From: Candidatus Desulfatibia profunda | GTDB lineage: Bacteria; Desulfobacterota; Desulfobacteria; Desulfobacterales; UBA11574 | DNA: 36,083 nt | Reading direction: 5' to 3' | NCBI GenBank assembly: GCA_014382665.1 | Contig: JACNJH010000098.1 | Span: forward strand, 1-36,083 | Shown here: piece after piece, positions 1 through 8,033 of the stretch | Numbering within the stretch: the first letter of the stretch is position 1 | Layout of the letters: each line of letters opens with the position of its first letter | The notes under the pieces: generated by a model | What the model was told of the DNA's origin: nothing | Seen by the model: the letters and a program-made list of their open reading frames with translations, nothing else | The model's database searches: none | Translations under genes and position numbers: made by a program

Positions 1-183
1 AATATTTTCCTATTTTGTATCATGATGCACACCAAAAATCAAAGTTTATTCCTGAAATTGTTACTTCAACCTCGCTGTAGGATATCCGGTACTTACCATT
101 TTACGTTTATCTCTTTGGCGCTTTGTGTTCAATGGAGTACATCCTCATAAATGTGTTGATCGGACATAAAAACTTTTGATCAG

Positions 184-400
184 GATATTCTCGGGCTTAC
201 AATGATGGACAAGTGGCGGCATACAGGGTTCAACGTGTACTGCGGGCCGAGGATTTTGCCCTGGCACAGGAGGTCGATGGAGAACCTGGCCCGGTATACT
301 TGTCCGCCTCTGGAGGATTATCCGCGCATCTTTCTCCCAGGAGAGGATGACCTACCTGCGAGACTCCGGTCAGGTCGTGGAGCAGGCGAATAACAAATAA
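184..400 (+). pseudogene. IS91-family transposase remnant (frameshifted)
   Basis: Reading from 202, the frame gives KWRHTGFNVYCGPRI followed by MENLARY. After a frameshift between about 300 and 317, the +1 frame continues IIRASFSQERMTYL from 317 to a stop at 398-400. These strings resemble, from memory, the central part of IS91/IS801-type transposases (the Y2 HUH rolling-circle family), where the two pieces are contiguous. Only about 70 codons survive. The zinc-binding N-terminus, the catalytic tyrosines and the C-terminus are absent, so the element is dead. No terminal IS91 sequences were recognised around it. The assignment rests on remembered family motifs and is fairly secure; the exact outer limits are not. 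Confidence 0.7.
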
Positions 401-410
401 CCAATAACTT

Positions 411-434
411 CAATTGAGTGTTTTCGCTCAATTG
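411..434. repeat. Short perfect inverted repeat, possible terminator-like hairpin
   Basis: CAATTGAG and CTCAATTG form perfect 8-bp arms around an 8-nt loop. It lies just after the transposase remnant and just beyond the 3' end of the minus-strand kinase fragment. No clear T-tract follows on either strand, so terminator function is uncertain. Confidence 0.4.
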
Positions 435-450
435 GGGTCTGATCTTGATT

Positions 451-738
451 CTATTTACCGGCCCTAATCAATCTTAAATTGGCGTCAACCAATTGCAGGA
501 TCTTTATATTATAAAATTCTCTTAAAAATTTTACCTGAACAGCGTCGGGTGACTGTTTGAGCATGTAATAAGGGGTCCCTGAAATCTTGGGGCCGTCTTT
601 CGGATCTTCTTTTAAAAAGCGGCTGATACCGAAATCCATCAGTTTTACTTCACCCCTTTTGGTCAGCATGATGTTGGACGGATCGAAGGACGAAATTTCG
701 TATCGTCCCAGAGTTTTGATGTTGCCAGGGTGCCGCAT
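451..738 (-). pseudogene. Ser/Thr protein kinase fragment with internal deletions
   Basis: The 95-residue frame contains PSNIMLTKRGEVKLMDFGIS and then GTPYYM, which match the catalytic loop, the DFG magnesium-binding motif and the activation/P+1 region of Hanks-type (PknB-like) kinases. Near its start GRYEI resembles the entry to the N-lobe, but it runs directly into the catalytic-loop region. The glycine loop, the ATP-binding Lys, helix C and the HRD motif are therefore missing. After GTPYYM the expected PEQ is replaced by unrelated sequence. At least two internal deletions explain the structure, and the product could not be an active kinase. It lies on the same strand as, and downstream of, the FliL-like gene. 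Confidence 0.65.
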
Positions 739-788
739 GCAAAAATCTTTGATTGTCCGGCAGTTAAATCAGGATAAAAGGGGATCGG

Positions 789-1391
789 TTAAAACACCCT
801 GAGTTCTTTTAAAATTATTTTATCATTATAATTGTTTTTCAAACGATTGGTTACCTCGTTTTCAATATACGATTTCAGATTTTCCAGGTCACTTTCTTTG
901 ATCTTCTTTTTCATATCCGCCGAGGTAAGCAGCATCAAAATATCATCTCTTATTATCGGGTTCGCTGCAGAAATCTGTTTCGTTAATTCAGGGTCATTTT
1001 TAAACATTAAAGATATTTCGATATGCTTATTGGCGCCCAGGTTGGTAACGATCGGGTCGATGGTATGGTATGCAATTGATGTTACGGCACTGCCTTTTCC
1101 GTTCCCCGTCAAGAACGGCAGTTTTATAATTTTCTGATTCAAGAGGAAAAACAAGCCGGCGGCCAAAACGACGGCAGCTGTCGCCAAGATAACTTTAAAT
1201 CCGGGTTTCTTTGGGGATGGTCCTGCTTCAGATTCTACTTCATGTTCGATTTTGCCGAGATTTTCCAAAACCGCTGCTTTCCCGGTATCCACCGCTTTAG
1301 AAATCGGAGCAGGATCAATTTTGGGCACTTCAAGTTTATCCAACTCGATGCCAAGCTTGGAATCGTCAATATCATTATCTTTTTCAGTCAT
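789..1391 (-). CDS. fliL: FliL-like flagellar basal body-associated protein
   Basis: The 200-residue product has a charged cytoplasmic N-terminus of about 65 residues, one membrane segment at about 66-85 (VILATAAVVLAAGLFFLLN), and a periplasmic domain that starts with a strand of the type TIDPIVTNLG and ends in ILKELRVF. This layout and the conserved 'pivtNL...k.iei' strand fit the FliL family, which assists the flagellar stator at the inner membrane. The start at 1391 is supported by AGGA shortly upstream. No other flagellar genes are visible. The reading frame of a truncated upstream gene overlaps its start codon, so it was once translationally coupled to that gene. Family assignment is good; whether it serves flagella here is open. 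Confidence 0.7.
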   Translation of the reverse strand: MTEKDNDIDDSKLGIELDKLEVPKIDPAPISKAVDTGKAAVLENLGKIEHEVESEAGPSPKKPGFKVILATAAVVLAAGLFFLLNQKIIKLPFLTGNGKGSAVTSIAYHTIDPIVTNLGANKHIEISLMFKNDPELTKQISAANPIIRDDILMLLTSADMKKKIKESDLENLKSYIENEVTNRLKNNYNDKIILKELRVF

Positions 1392-1524
1392 TATTTCCTG
1401 CCGAAAGGATGGTTCGAAATCCGGGCCCTATCCGGTTGATAAATGTAACCATGGCCTCTTTGATCTTGTCAAGCGTATTTGCGGCAGCTTCAAAAATGAA
1501 GCCAGCCCGGCGAACGGACGGGTA
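1384..1524 (-). pseudogene. 3' end of a truncated gene that overlapped fliL
   Basis: On the minus strand an open frame of about 46 codons, lacking a plausible start, encodes a coding-like stretch including NTLDKIKEAMVTFINRIG and ends in GNND-stop. Its TGA at 1386-1384 lies 3 nt beyond the fliL ATG (1391-1389), an 8-bp overlap typical of bacterial operons. An in-frame stop at 1527-1525 closes it upstream. I do not recognise the protein. The overlap and amphipathic composition are the only evidence that it is a remnant of a real upstream partner of fliL. It could be chance. Confidence 0.35.
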
Positions 1525-1601
1525 TCAGGTCGGAACAAAAAACAAATTATACGCTCAAGATCGGGCCTTTTCTGTGGAATCCCCACCAGGGTTCGCCGGC
1601 A

Positions 1602-1710
1602 TGGTTATTCAATTTTGGGCAAGGGCTATTTTGTACAAGCACTTAAGCTTGAACCGGATTTTGAGGATGCCAAAGAAGTTCTGGACGCCATCGAGCTTGG
1701 TGCTTTTTGA
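1602..1710 (+). pseudogene. C-terminal fragment of a TPR protein
   Basis: The frame ending at 1710 finishes with YFVQALKLEPDFEDAKEVLD, which matches the second helix and linker of a tetratricopeptide repeat (ALKLEPDFEDA is close to the TPR consensus). Upstream in the same frame the translation has no recognisable structure, so only one repeat and the stop survive. It is convergent with the nrdJ gene, 15 bp from the nrdJ stop. The short length makes this a tentative call. Confidence 0.35.
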
Positions 1711-1725
1711 TGAAAAATTTGGGCG

Positions 1726-3888
1726 CTAGCATCGCGTCCAGCCGCATTCCGCATTTGAGCACACCATGCAGCCTTCGGCTCTGTGAACCATGGCGCCGCA
1801 ATCGGGACACGAAATGTTTTTGGCTTTCGGATTTATCTGCCCGTTAAAATATATGTCGGCATCCTCGATCCGTCTGGCAACTTCCCGATATACGTCCGCA
1901 TATTGCATGGCAACCTCAAGTCCTTTGCCCATTCCGGCGGGACAACTGTTTACCTCCACGTCTTTGCCGGCAGAGATCGCTTTGGTGCAGGCCGGACAAT
2001 GGATGGACTTCATGCTGCCGATAATCTTTTCCAGCGATATGCCGGCCCGCAGGCAGTAAGATATCAGCACACCCAGCGCCTTGGTATTGGCGGAACAACC
2101 ACCCCCGACCGTTCGGATAAAGACTTCAACCACGCCGTCGCTGTCAAAATGAGGATCGACATAGAGCTTGCCGCAGGCGGTTTTCATTTTCAGGCTGGGG
2201 CCGGTTGTCGCCCTGGGACGGTGTTTGAGTTCCCCCCGGCGCAGGGTATCTTTTATTTTGCCGTCCGATTGCTTCTCTTCGGTGTATAAGGCCTGGACAT
2301 CCCGCGAACCATTCCGGTAAAAGGTGATTCCCTTGCAGCCTGTTTTCCAAGCCAGGAAAAACGCTTCGGAGATCTGGTGCCTGTCGGTATCGTACGGCGC
2401 GTTGATGGTCTTGGAAACACCGGAGTCTACGCCGCCGGTCTGAAACGCGGCCTGAACCATAATGTGCTCCTCAATAGACACGTCCTGGGTCGTTACAAAG
2501 AAATCAGGCAGCGATTCGCCCCCATTTTTTTCCTGCCACTCCCGAACCACCGCGGGTATCATGTCTAATTTTTCGCCTCCCAGGCATTCCTTGGTGTAAT
2601 TGAAGGCAAAGTTCGGTTCACAGCCGGACGAACAATTCGCAATCAGCGAGAGCGTGCCGGTCGGAGCTACGGTGGTAAGGGTACCGTTGCGTCTTTTTGG
2701 ATTGGAAAGCTCAAACGCTTCATAAACGGGGGCCACCCCCTTTTCCGTGCCCAGTTCAATGGAAGTTTCGTTGGCGGTATCGTAGATAAAACCCATGATA
2801 TCCTTGGCCAGATCGATGGATTCCTTCGAACCGTATCGAATGTGCAGCTTGATACACATATCGGCGAAACCCATGATCCCCAGGCCGATCTGTCTTGTTT
2901 TTCTGGTCATTTCCTCGATTTCAGGAATCGAAAACCGGTTCACTGAAATCACGGAATCGAGAAAACGCACGGCGATCTGAACGGTTTTGTGCAGTTTTTC
3001 CCGGTCAACCTGGGCGCGGCCAGCCACCCACTCCCCCTTGATCATCTGAGAAAGATTTATCGATCCCAGATTGCAGGAACTGTAAGGCAAAAGCGGCTGT
3101 TCTCCGCAGGGATTGGTGGCCTCGATATCACCCAGAGGCTGCAGCGGGTTGTTGCGGTTGATCGTGTCCAAAAATACGATCCCGGGCTCTCCGTTTTTCC
3201 AGGCACCGGCAACGATGGTTTCCCAGACATCCCGGGCTGCAAGCGTTTTGTAAACCCGGCCTTTAAAAACCAGATCATAGTCCTGGTCTTTCTCCACGGC
3301 ATTCATAAATGCATCGGTGATGCCCACCGATATATTGAAATTTTTCAGTTCGCCCTCTTTGGTTTTGGCGGATATGAACTCCTCGATATCGGGGTGATCG
3401 ACCCTTAGAATCCCCATATTGGCGCCGCTGCGAGTGCCGCCCTGCTTGATGACATCCCCGATCGTAATATCAAAGATCTTCATGAAAGAGACGGGGCCGG
3501 AGGCTTTTCCTCCCGTGGAAGTCACGCGGTCACCTTTGGGGCGAAGATTTGAAAAGCTCATGCCGGTTCCACCGCCGTATGCCTGGACATCGACGGCATC
3601 GGACAGGGTTTTAAAAATGCTCTTGCGACTGTCATCCACCGGCAGCACAAAACAGGCACTGCCGCAGCCATCGTTGCGCCCGAAGTTGCGAAGCGTCGGG
3701 CTGTTCGGCAGAAAGTCGAGGTTCAGCATGATATTCTTATAACGTTCTTTCCAGGCAGCACGATCCGCGGCGCCGGTTTCATCGCCGGCAACTTTGTGCG
3801 CAACCCGGTCGCACAGATCTTCCCAGGTCTCACCGGAAGCGAAATATCTTTTTTTTAAAATTTTTAATGCATTATCAGCTATTTTCAT
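1726..3888 (-). CDS. nrdJ: Adenosylcobalamin-dependent ribonucleotide reductase (class II)
   Basis: This 720-residue enzyme reduces ribonucleotides to deoxyribonucleotides with adenosylcobalamin as radical generator, so it works with or without oxygen. Visible motifs are GCGSACFVLPV near residue 75 (first active-site cysteine), AYGGGTGMSFSNLRP, the catalytic-loop string NPCGEQPLLPYSSCNLGSIN near residue 260, APTGTLSLIANCSSGCEP, and a cysteine-rich C-terminus with two CxxC-type pairs (CPDCGAMVHRAEGCMVC) ending in a terminal Cys. The N-terminus starts directly at the catalytic domain, with no ATP cone. The start at 3888 has GGGAG upstream. The gene stands alone; its leader carries three consecutive hairpins. 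Neither a B12 riboswitch core nor an NrdR box was recognised in the leader. Confidence 0.95.
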   Translation of the reverse strand: MKIADNALKILKKRYFASGETWEDLCDRVAHKVAGDETGAADRAAWKERYKNIMLNLDFLPNSPTLRNFGRNDGCGSACFVLPVDDSRKSIFKTLSDAVDVQAYGGGTGMSFSNLRPKGDRVTSTGGKASGPVSFMKIFDITIGDVIKQGGTRSGANMGILRVDHPDIEEFISAKTKEGELKNFNISVGITDAFMNAVEKDQDYDLVFKGRVYKTLAARDVWETIVAGAWKNGEPGIVFLDTINRNNPLQPLGDIEATNPCGEQPLLPYSSCNLGSINLSQMIKGEWVAGRAQVDREKLHKTVQIAVRFLDSVISVNRFSIPEIEEMTRKTRQIGLGIMGFADMCIKLHIRYGSKESIDLAKDIMGFIYDTANETSIELGTEKGVAPVYEAFELSNPKRRNGTLTTVAPTGTLSLIANCSSGCEPNFAFNYTKECLGGEKLDMIPAVVREWQEKNGGESLPDFFVTTQDVSIEEHIMVQAAFQTGGVDSGVSKTINAPYDTDRHQISEAFFLAWKTGCKGITFYRNGSRDVQALYTEEKQSDGKIKDTLRRGELKHRPRATTGPSLKMKTACGKLYVDPHFDSDGVVEVFIRTVGGGCSANTKALGVLISYCLRAGISLEKIIGSMKSIHCPACTKAISAGKDVEVNSCPAGMGKGLEVAMQYADVYREVARRIEDADIYFNGQINPKAKNISCPDCGAMVHRAEGCMVCSNAECGWTRC

Positions 3889-3908
3889 CGTGCCATTTCT
3901 CCCTGGTT

Positions 3909-3979
3909 ATAAAATCGCCTCGCGATTTTATCTAACGTCCCAAAAGCGTTCGGGACTTTTAAAAGGATATCTTTATCCT
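3909..3979 (-). promoter_or_regulatory. Three consecutive hairpins in the nrdJ leader
   Basis: Between about 20 and 95 bp upstream of the nrdJ start lie three perfect inverted repeats: ATAAAATCGC/GCGATTTTAT (3909-3931, 3-nt loop), GTCCC/GGGAC (3937-3956, 10-nt loop) and AGGATA/TATCCT (3964-3979, 4-nt loop). The first hairpin is only about 20 nt from the start codon and could affect translation. A near-identical ATAAAATCG hairpin recurs at 22765-22787, so part of this may be a dispersed repeat rather than a control element. Function is inferred only. Confidence 0.4.
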
Positions 3980-4236
3980 CTTACCTAAGTGGATTGAAAG
4001 TTGTTTGTTATCCGTTATTCGTTATTGAGAATCTCGTTAAATGGTCGATTAAACGAATAACGCCCAATAGAGTTTTGACTCAATTTAGGAATAATAGCAG
4101 AAAGACACTTGTGGTGCAATTACTATTCATACCCATGATTTTGTGGTCGAAGGCATAAGAAAGGCACCAAAAAGGGATGGAATAATCTGAACCGTACCTG
4201 CACAGGATATCGAGGCACTTGACGCTTACGATTCCT
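3980..4236. other. Intergenic spacer between nrdJ and the UPF0016 gene
   Basis: I see no convincing gene here. A perfect 11-bp inverted repeat (CGTTATTCGTT at 4013-4023 and AACGAATAACG at 4052-4062) is embedded in direct repeats of the type GTTATTCGTTATT, which looks like simple intergenic repeat DNA. A 68-codon minus-strand frame running from 4286 into this spacer overlaps the UPF0016 gene and shows no family features. Confidence 0.4.
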
Positions 4237-4524
4237 TTATGCGACGATCGCCCTGGCGGCGGAAATGATGAACCACGCGCCCACAATCACAAAAAACAGG
4301 CCGGCGGCAATTTTAATGTAACCGGCCGGGACAAAGCGGCTGAAGGCTTCCCCGCAAAGGACCGCGATCAGCGAACTTAAAACCAGGGCACCGGCAGACC
4401 CCAAAAAGACGGAAAGCTTCGAATCGCAGTCCGCTGAAAGGCAAAAGGTGGCCAGTTGAGTCTTATCTCCCAGTTCGGCCAGCAATACCATGCCGAAAGT
4501 AGTCATTAACATTTTAAAGTCCAT
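4237..4524 (-). CDS. UPF0016/GDT1-family membrane transporter (single-repeat form)
   Basis: The 95-residue product carries the family signature E17-LGDKT (AELGDKTQLATF) in its first membrane segment, followed by two further hydrophobic segments (about 40-60 and 70-90). Members (yeast Gdt1, human TMEM165, bacterial MneA) move Mn2+ or Ca2+ and usually contain two copies of this about 85-residue unit. Here there is one copy, so the protein presumably dimerises or pairs with a second half encoded elsewhere. The start at 4524 has GAGGA upstream. It lies downstream of transketolase on the same strand but is separated from it by a strong hairpin, so it is probably transcribed alone. The ion specificity is not visible from the sequence. 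Confidence 0.85.
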   Translation of the reverse strand: MDFKMLMTTFGMVLLAELGDKTQLATFCLSADCDSKLSVFLGSAGALVLSSLIAVLCGEAFSRFVPAGYIKIAAGLFFVIVGAWFIISAARAIVA

Positions 4525-4588
4525 AAACGTCCTCTTTTTTATTTAACCGCAGACACACTCAGACAACCACTGACAAATTTCATTTGGG

Positions 4589-4648
4589 CAGCCGAAACGG
4601 CTGACTAAAAACGCTTCACCATTTTCTCTGCCGATTCGGCAGAGAAAA
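4589..4648 (-). terminator. Hairpin pair after transketolase
   Basis: A perfect 12-bp stem with a 3-nt loop (TTTTCTCTGCCG, att, CGGCAGAGAAAA; 4622-4648) lies about 50 bp beyond the tkt stop. A second 6-bp stem (CAGCCG/CGGCTG, 4589-4603) lies further on. The minus-strand transcript ends the large stem in a short U-run built from its own arm, so it can act as an intrinsic terminator in either direction. Confidence 0.6.
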
Positions 4649-4685
4649 CGATCTGCGTTTATCTGCATGAATCTGCGGTTATTTT
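4649..4685. repeat. Intergenic repeat of the ATCTGCGTTTATCTGC type
   Basis: The stretch repeats the theme ATCTGCGTTTATCTGC / AATCTGCGGTTATTTTC, and a partial reverse copy (AACCGCAGACACACTCAGAC) lies at about 4544-4564. I recall such units as common in intergenic DNA of several environmental bacteria; the identification is from memory. No gene is implied. Confidence 0.35.
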
Positions 4686-4699
4686 CTGTAAAATTAGGG

Positions 4700-6718
4700 C
4701 TATCGCTTCAGAAGTTCCAGCGCTTTTTGAACGACATTTTCGGGTGTAAAACCGAATTTCTCCATAACGAAATTTCCCGGCGCGGAAGCACCGAAACCGG
4801 TCATGCCGATGACGGCACCGCCGCTGCCGACATAACGCTCCCATCCCATGGGTATTCCGGCTTCGATGGCGATGCGCGCGGTAACCTCCGGCAATAGTAC
4901 CCGATCCTTATATTCCTGTGGGGTTTTTTCAAACAGTTCCCAACTCGGCATGCTCACCACGCGGGCACCGACACCCTTTTGGGCCAATTCTTTTTGGGCT
5001 TTCAGGGCAATATGCACTTCCGACCCGGCGGCAATCAGGATAATGTCGGGTTTGCCGTCGGAATCCGCCAGGACGTAAGCACCGCTTGCCAGGCCGTATT
5101 CGCATCCGCTTTTGTCGAGTATCGGGAGTTTCTGGCGGCTCAGCACCAATGCAACCGGACCGTTTGTGGTTTTTAGGGCCTGACGCCAGGCAGCCGCGGT
5201 TTCGGTTGCATCGGCCGGACGGATAACAGTAATGCCCGGAAGGGACCTCAGATTGGCCAGGTGCTCGACCGGCTGGTGGGTTGGTCCGTCCTCGCCGACG
5301 GCAATGCTGTCGTGAGTAAAAATATAAATGACCGGCAGTTTCATCAGGCAGGCAACACGCAATGCCGGTTTCAGATAGTCTAAAAACACCAGAAATGTTC
5401 CGCCGTATGGCCGCAGCCCGTTATGCAGGAACATGCCGGACATGATGGCGCCCATGGCATGCTCCCTGACGCCGAAGCGGATATTGCGGCCGTCGTACGC
5501 ATTTTTCTGAAATTCATGGGAACAATTCAAATAGGTTTTGTTGGAAGGCGCCAAATCCGCCGATCCGCCGATCAGGGTGGGCAGATTTTTGGCAATCGCG
5601 TTCAGAACCTTGCCGGACGCAGCCCGGGTTGCCATGGGGCCGTCGGATGGGGAAAATTCGGGAATTTCGGCATCCCATCCGCGGGGCAGATAACCGCTCA
5701 CGGCGTCGACCCACTGCGCGGCCAGATCCGGGTATGTTTTGGAGTAAACCTTAAATTTTTCCAGCCAGGCCTCTTCGGAAACTTGGCCTTTATCCAGGCA
5801 TTTTCTAAATTTTTTCAACACCTGGTCCGGCACGCAAAATTCAATATCAGGCGGACAGCCCAGGCATTCTTTTGTCAGACAGACCTCTTCTTGACCCAAA
5901 GGGGCTCCGTGGGCATCGGCCGTATCCTGTTTGTTAGGGCTTCCATAGGCGATATGAGTTCGTAGAATGATCAAAGACGGGCGTTCGGTGTCGGCTTGGG
6001 CGGTTTGAAGGGCATTAAAGATGGCTTCGGTGTCATTGCCGTCGGCAACCTTTTGGACATGCCAGTGATAGGCCTGAAAGCGCAGGGCCACATCTTCCGT
6101 AAAAGTTATTTCCGTGCTGCCTTCAATGGAAATTTTATTGTCATCGTATATGCAGATCAAGCGTCCAAGGCCCAGATGACCGGCCAGGGAAGCCGCTTCG
6201 GAGGCAACACCTTCCATCATATCGCCGTCACCGCAAAACATGTAGGTGTAATGATCGACAATGTCGTGCCCCGGTCGGTTAAAACGGGCCGCAAGGTGCC
6301 TTTCGGCCATGGCCATGCCCACGGCGTTGGCAAAACCCTGACCCAGGGGACCGGTGGTTGTCTCCACGCCCGGCGTGTGTCCGTATTCCGGATGCCCGGG
6401 GGTCTTGCTTTGCCACTGCCGGAAGTTTTTGATGTCATCAAGACTCAAATCATAGCCGGTCAGATAGAGCAGACTATACAGCAACATGGAGGCATGACCG
6501 CCGGAAAGCACAAAACGATCGCGGTCGAGCCAGCCGGGATTTTTAGGATTGTGATTCATGATCCGGGTCCAAAGCACATAGCCGGCCGGGGCCAGTCCCA
6601 TGGGGGCACCGGGATGGCCGGAGTTGGCCTTTTGAATGGCATCCATGGAAAGGGTGCGAATGGTATTGATACAAAGCTGATCGATTGCTGCCTGGCTTTC
6701 AGCAAAGCCTGTGTTCAT
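4700..6718 (-). CDS. tkt: Transketolase
   Basis: This 672-residue thiamine-diphosphate enzyme of the non-oxidative pentose phosphate pathway transfers two-carbon ketol units. It is full length for bacterial transketolase. Visible features in order are [13 protein letters not shown] near residue 35, [18 protein letters not shown] near 75, [14 protein letters not shown] near 120, and the diphosphate-binding GDGDMMEG near 160. The pyrimidine-domain signature follows ([16 protein letters not shown], with the catalytic Glu, near 420), then [18 protein letters not shown]. The start at 6718 is preceded by AAAGGAG at good spacing. The gene stands between two hairpins, so it looks monocistronic. In an anaerobe like this it would supply ribose and erythrose phosphates. 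Confidence 0.96.
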   Translation of the reverse strand: MNTGFAESQAAIDQLCINTIRTLSMDAIQKANSGHPGAPMGLAPAGYVLWTRIMNHNPKNPGWLDRDRFVLSGGHASMLLYSLLYLTGYDLSLDDIKNFRQWQSKTPGHPEYGHTPGVETTTGPLGQGFANAVGMAMAERHLAARFNRPGHDIVDHYTYMFCGDGDMMEGVASEAASLAGHLGLGRLICIYDDNKISIEGSTEITFTEDVALRFQAYHWHVQKVADGNDTEAIFNALQTAQADTERPSLIILRTHIAYGSPNKQDTADAHGAPLGQEEVCLTKECLGCPPDIEFCVPDQVLKKFRKCLDKGQVSEEAWLEKFKVYSKTYPDLAAQWVDAVSGYLPRGWDAEIPEFSPSDGPMATRAASGKVLNAIAKNLPTLIGGSADLAPSNKTYLNCSHEFQKNAYDGRNIRFGVREHAMGAIMSGMFLHNGLRPYGGTFLVFLDYLKPALRVACLMKLPVIYIFTHDSIAVGEDGPTHQPVEHLANLRSLPGITVIRPADATETAAAWRQALKTTNGPVALVLSRQKLPILDKSGCEYGLASGAYVLADSDGKPDIILIAAGSEVHIALKAQKELAQKGVGARVVSMPSWELFEKTPQEYKDRVLLPEVTARIAIEAGIPMGWERYVGSGGAVIGMTGFGASAPGNFVMEKFGFTPENVVQKALELLKR

Positions 6719-6766
6719 GATATGTTTCTCCTTTCCTGCTGTTTTTTATGGGTTCTCATAATTGGG

Positions 6767-6782
6767 GCGGCCGACAGGCCGC
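6767..6782 (-). terminator. Small GC hairpin after the radical SAM gene
   Basis: GCGGCC and GGCCGC form a perfect 6-bp stem with a 4-nt loop, 8 bp beyond the stop of the minus-strand radical SAM gene and upstream of tkt. No U-run follows on the minus strand, although TTTT follows on the plus strand, so termination is plausible rather than certain. Confidence 0.4.
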
Positions 6783-6789
6783 TTTTAGG

Positions 6790-7659
6790 TTACAGGGCAC
6801 GCAGATATTCGGGTTTAAGCGCCACCTTCCCTGCCAGAGCCTTATCGATGAGTTGAATCGTCGCTTCCTTTTCTTTCGGCAGCCTGGCCTTGATGGGAAG
6901 ATAGTTCGAAGCGTGATTGGCATGGAAAAGGCCCTTGGAAAGGTTGGTTGCAGCGATCATGGTTTTTAGTTCCGCCAGCATTTCATGAGACTCTAGCAGG
7001 GGAAATTCACCTGATGCATAATCCTGATACAACGGCGTGCCGGGGATGAGCATCAGGCTCAAGGCTCCCACATATTCAGGGTCTATGGCGGAAAGGACCC
7101 GGCCGGTTTCCCGGGCGTGAATCCCGGAGCGCGCCCGGCCGGCAATTCCCAACAGGACGGTAATGGAAAGCTTGATTCCGGACGCCCTGGCCTTTTGGCC
7201 CATTTGAATCATGTCGTCGGCCGTCGCCCCCTTGTTGATATTTTTCAAGGTCACGTCGTCGCCGGTTTCAAGACCCATGTAGGCGATACCGAGCCCGTGG
7301 TCCTTCAGAACCTTGAGTTCTTCAAGGGTTTTCATTTCCAGGCTTTTGACATTGGCATAAACGCCCACGCGGGTTACCCAGGAAAGCTGTTTTTCAATTT
7401 CCTGCAAAATGTTCAGTAGCCTTTTTTGCGGTACGATCAAGGCGTCTCCGTCGCAAATAAACACGCGGCGCTGGCGCCGGCAGTACTTGGCCGCAAAAGC
7501 GATATCCTCCAGAATAATGGAATCCGGCTTGATGCGAAAGCGTTCTCCCCTGTAAGTCCCGCAAAAGGTACACTTGTTGCGCGAGCACCCAACCGTGACC
7601 TGCAGCAGAATGCTGTTAGCCTCGCTGGGCGGCCGGATGATATTTCCTTCGTAATGCAT
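6790..7659 (-). CDS. Radical SAM protein of unknown function
   Basis: The product (about 289 residues from this start) opens with MHYEGNIIRPPSEANSILLQ and then GCSRNKCTFCGTYRGERFR, the cluster-binding loop of a radical SAM enzyme. The first and second cysteines are four residues apart (CX4CX2C), not the usual three. Downstream are GLETGDD and a GxxGR motif typical of Elp3/coproporphyrinogen-oxidase-like radical SAM barrels. I chose the ATG at 7659 because GGAG lies 8 nt upstream; a longer frame from 7704 exists but has no ribosome binding site. The substrate is unknown. It precedes tkt on the same strand without obvious functional linkage. Confidence 0.8.
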   Translation of the reverse strand: MHYEGNIIRPPSEANSILLQVTVGCSRNKCTFCGTYRGERFRIKPDSIILEDIAFAAKYCRRQRRVFICDGDALIVPQKRLLNILQEIEKQLSWVTRVGVYANVKSLEMKTLEELKVLKDHGLGIAYMGLETGDDVTLKNINKGATADDMIQMGQKARASGIKLSITVLLGIAGRARSGIHARETGRVLSAIDPEYVGALSLMLIPGTPLYQDYASGEFPLLESHEMLAELKTMIAATNLSKGLFHANHASNYLPIKARLPKEKEATIQLIDKALAGKVALKPEYLRAL

Positions 7660-7725
7660 GCAGGCATCTCCAACTATCCCGGACATTTCACGAAAATTTT
7701 TCATCAGAATTAATTTTTACAATAA

Positions 7726-7968
7726 AATATTATGGTTAAGACTAATATGGTGTACAATTCCCAAGGTACACTTTGTCCCCATAATTTTTTATCCTTATTT
7801 GCTGAAAAATTTTCGTCCTTCGGATGCGATCTGAGGCGCCCATTTGCTGCGTTATCAGGAATTTGCGGTAGATATACTACAGCTGCGTCCCTGAATGCCT
7901 TGCAAATGAACGCCTCAGATGCATGAAATTTCCGGGCTTGGCATCTTTCAAAAAGCTCGTATTTTGTA
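7726..7968. repeat. Palindromic intergenic element (MITE-like)
   Basis: The spacer between two minus-strand genes holds an imperfect inverted repeat: ATCTGAGGCGCCCATTTGC (7829-7847) against GCAAATGAACGCCTCAGAT (7902-7920), 17 of 19 positions paired, around 54 nt. A second perfect inverted repeat, GTGTAC/GTACAC (7750-7771), lies to the left. A 101-codon minus-strand frame spans it (7710-8015), but its translation resembles no family I know. I recall similar text from other Desulfobacterales intergenic regions, which suggests a dispersed repeat. The ends are approximate. Confidence 0.45.
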
Positions 7969-8033
7969 ACCCAATCCGAAATGTTTATGCAACCATTTTC
8001 CCAAAGTTGGTCCAACCATCATCCGCAAAAGAC

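Noticed and set aside
3937-3956. A further activator palindrome in the nrdJ leader
   Set aside because: The arms are GTCCC...GGGAC with a 10-nt spacer, the opposite order from GGGAC-N6-GTCCC, and no sigma-54 element is nearby.
3889-4236. A cobalamin riboswitch upstream of nrdJ
   Set aside because: The B12-box core (GCCACTG on the minus strand) was not found, and the hairpins present do not form the cobalamin aptamer pattern.
5996-6856. A 286-codon frame antisense to transketolase
   Set aside because: It is a shadow of the clearly conserved tkt gene and extends over its ribosome binding site.
7710-8015. A 101-codon minus-strand frame as a gene
   Set aside because: It coincides with a palindromic repeat, shows no domain, and has no convincing ribosome binding site; treated as a repeat.
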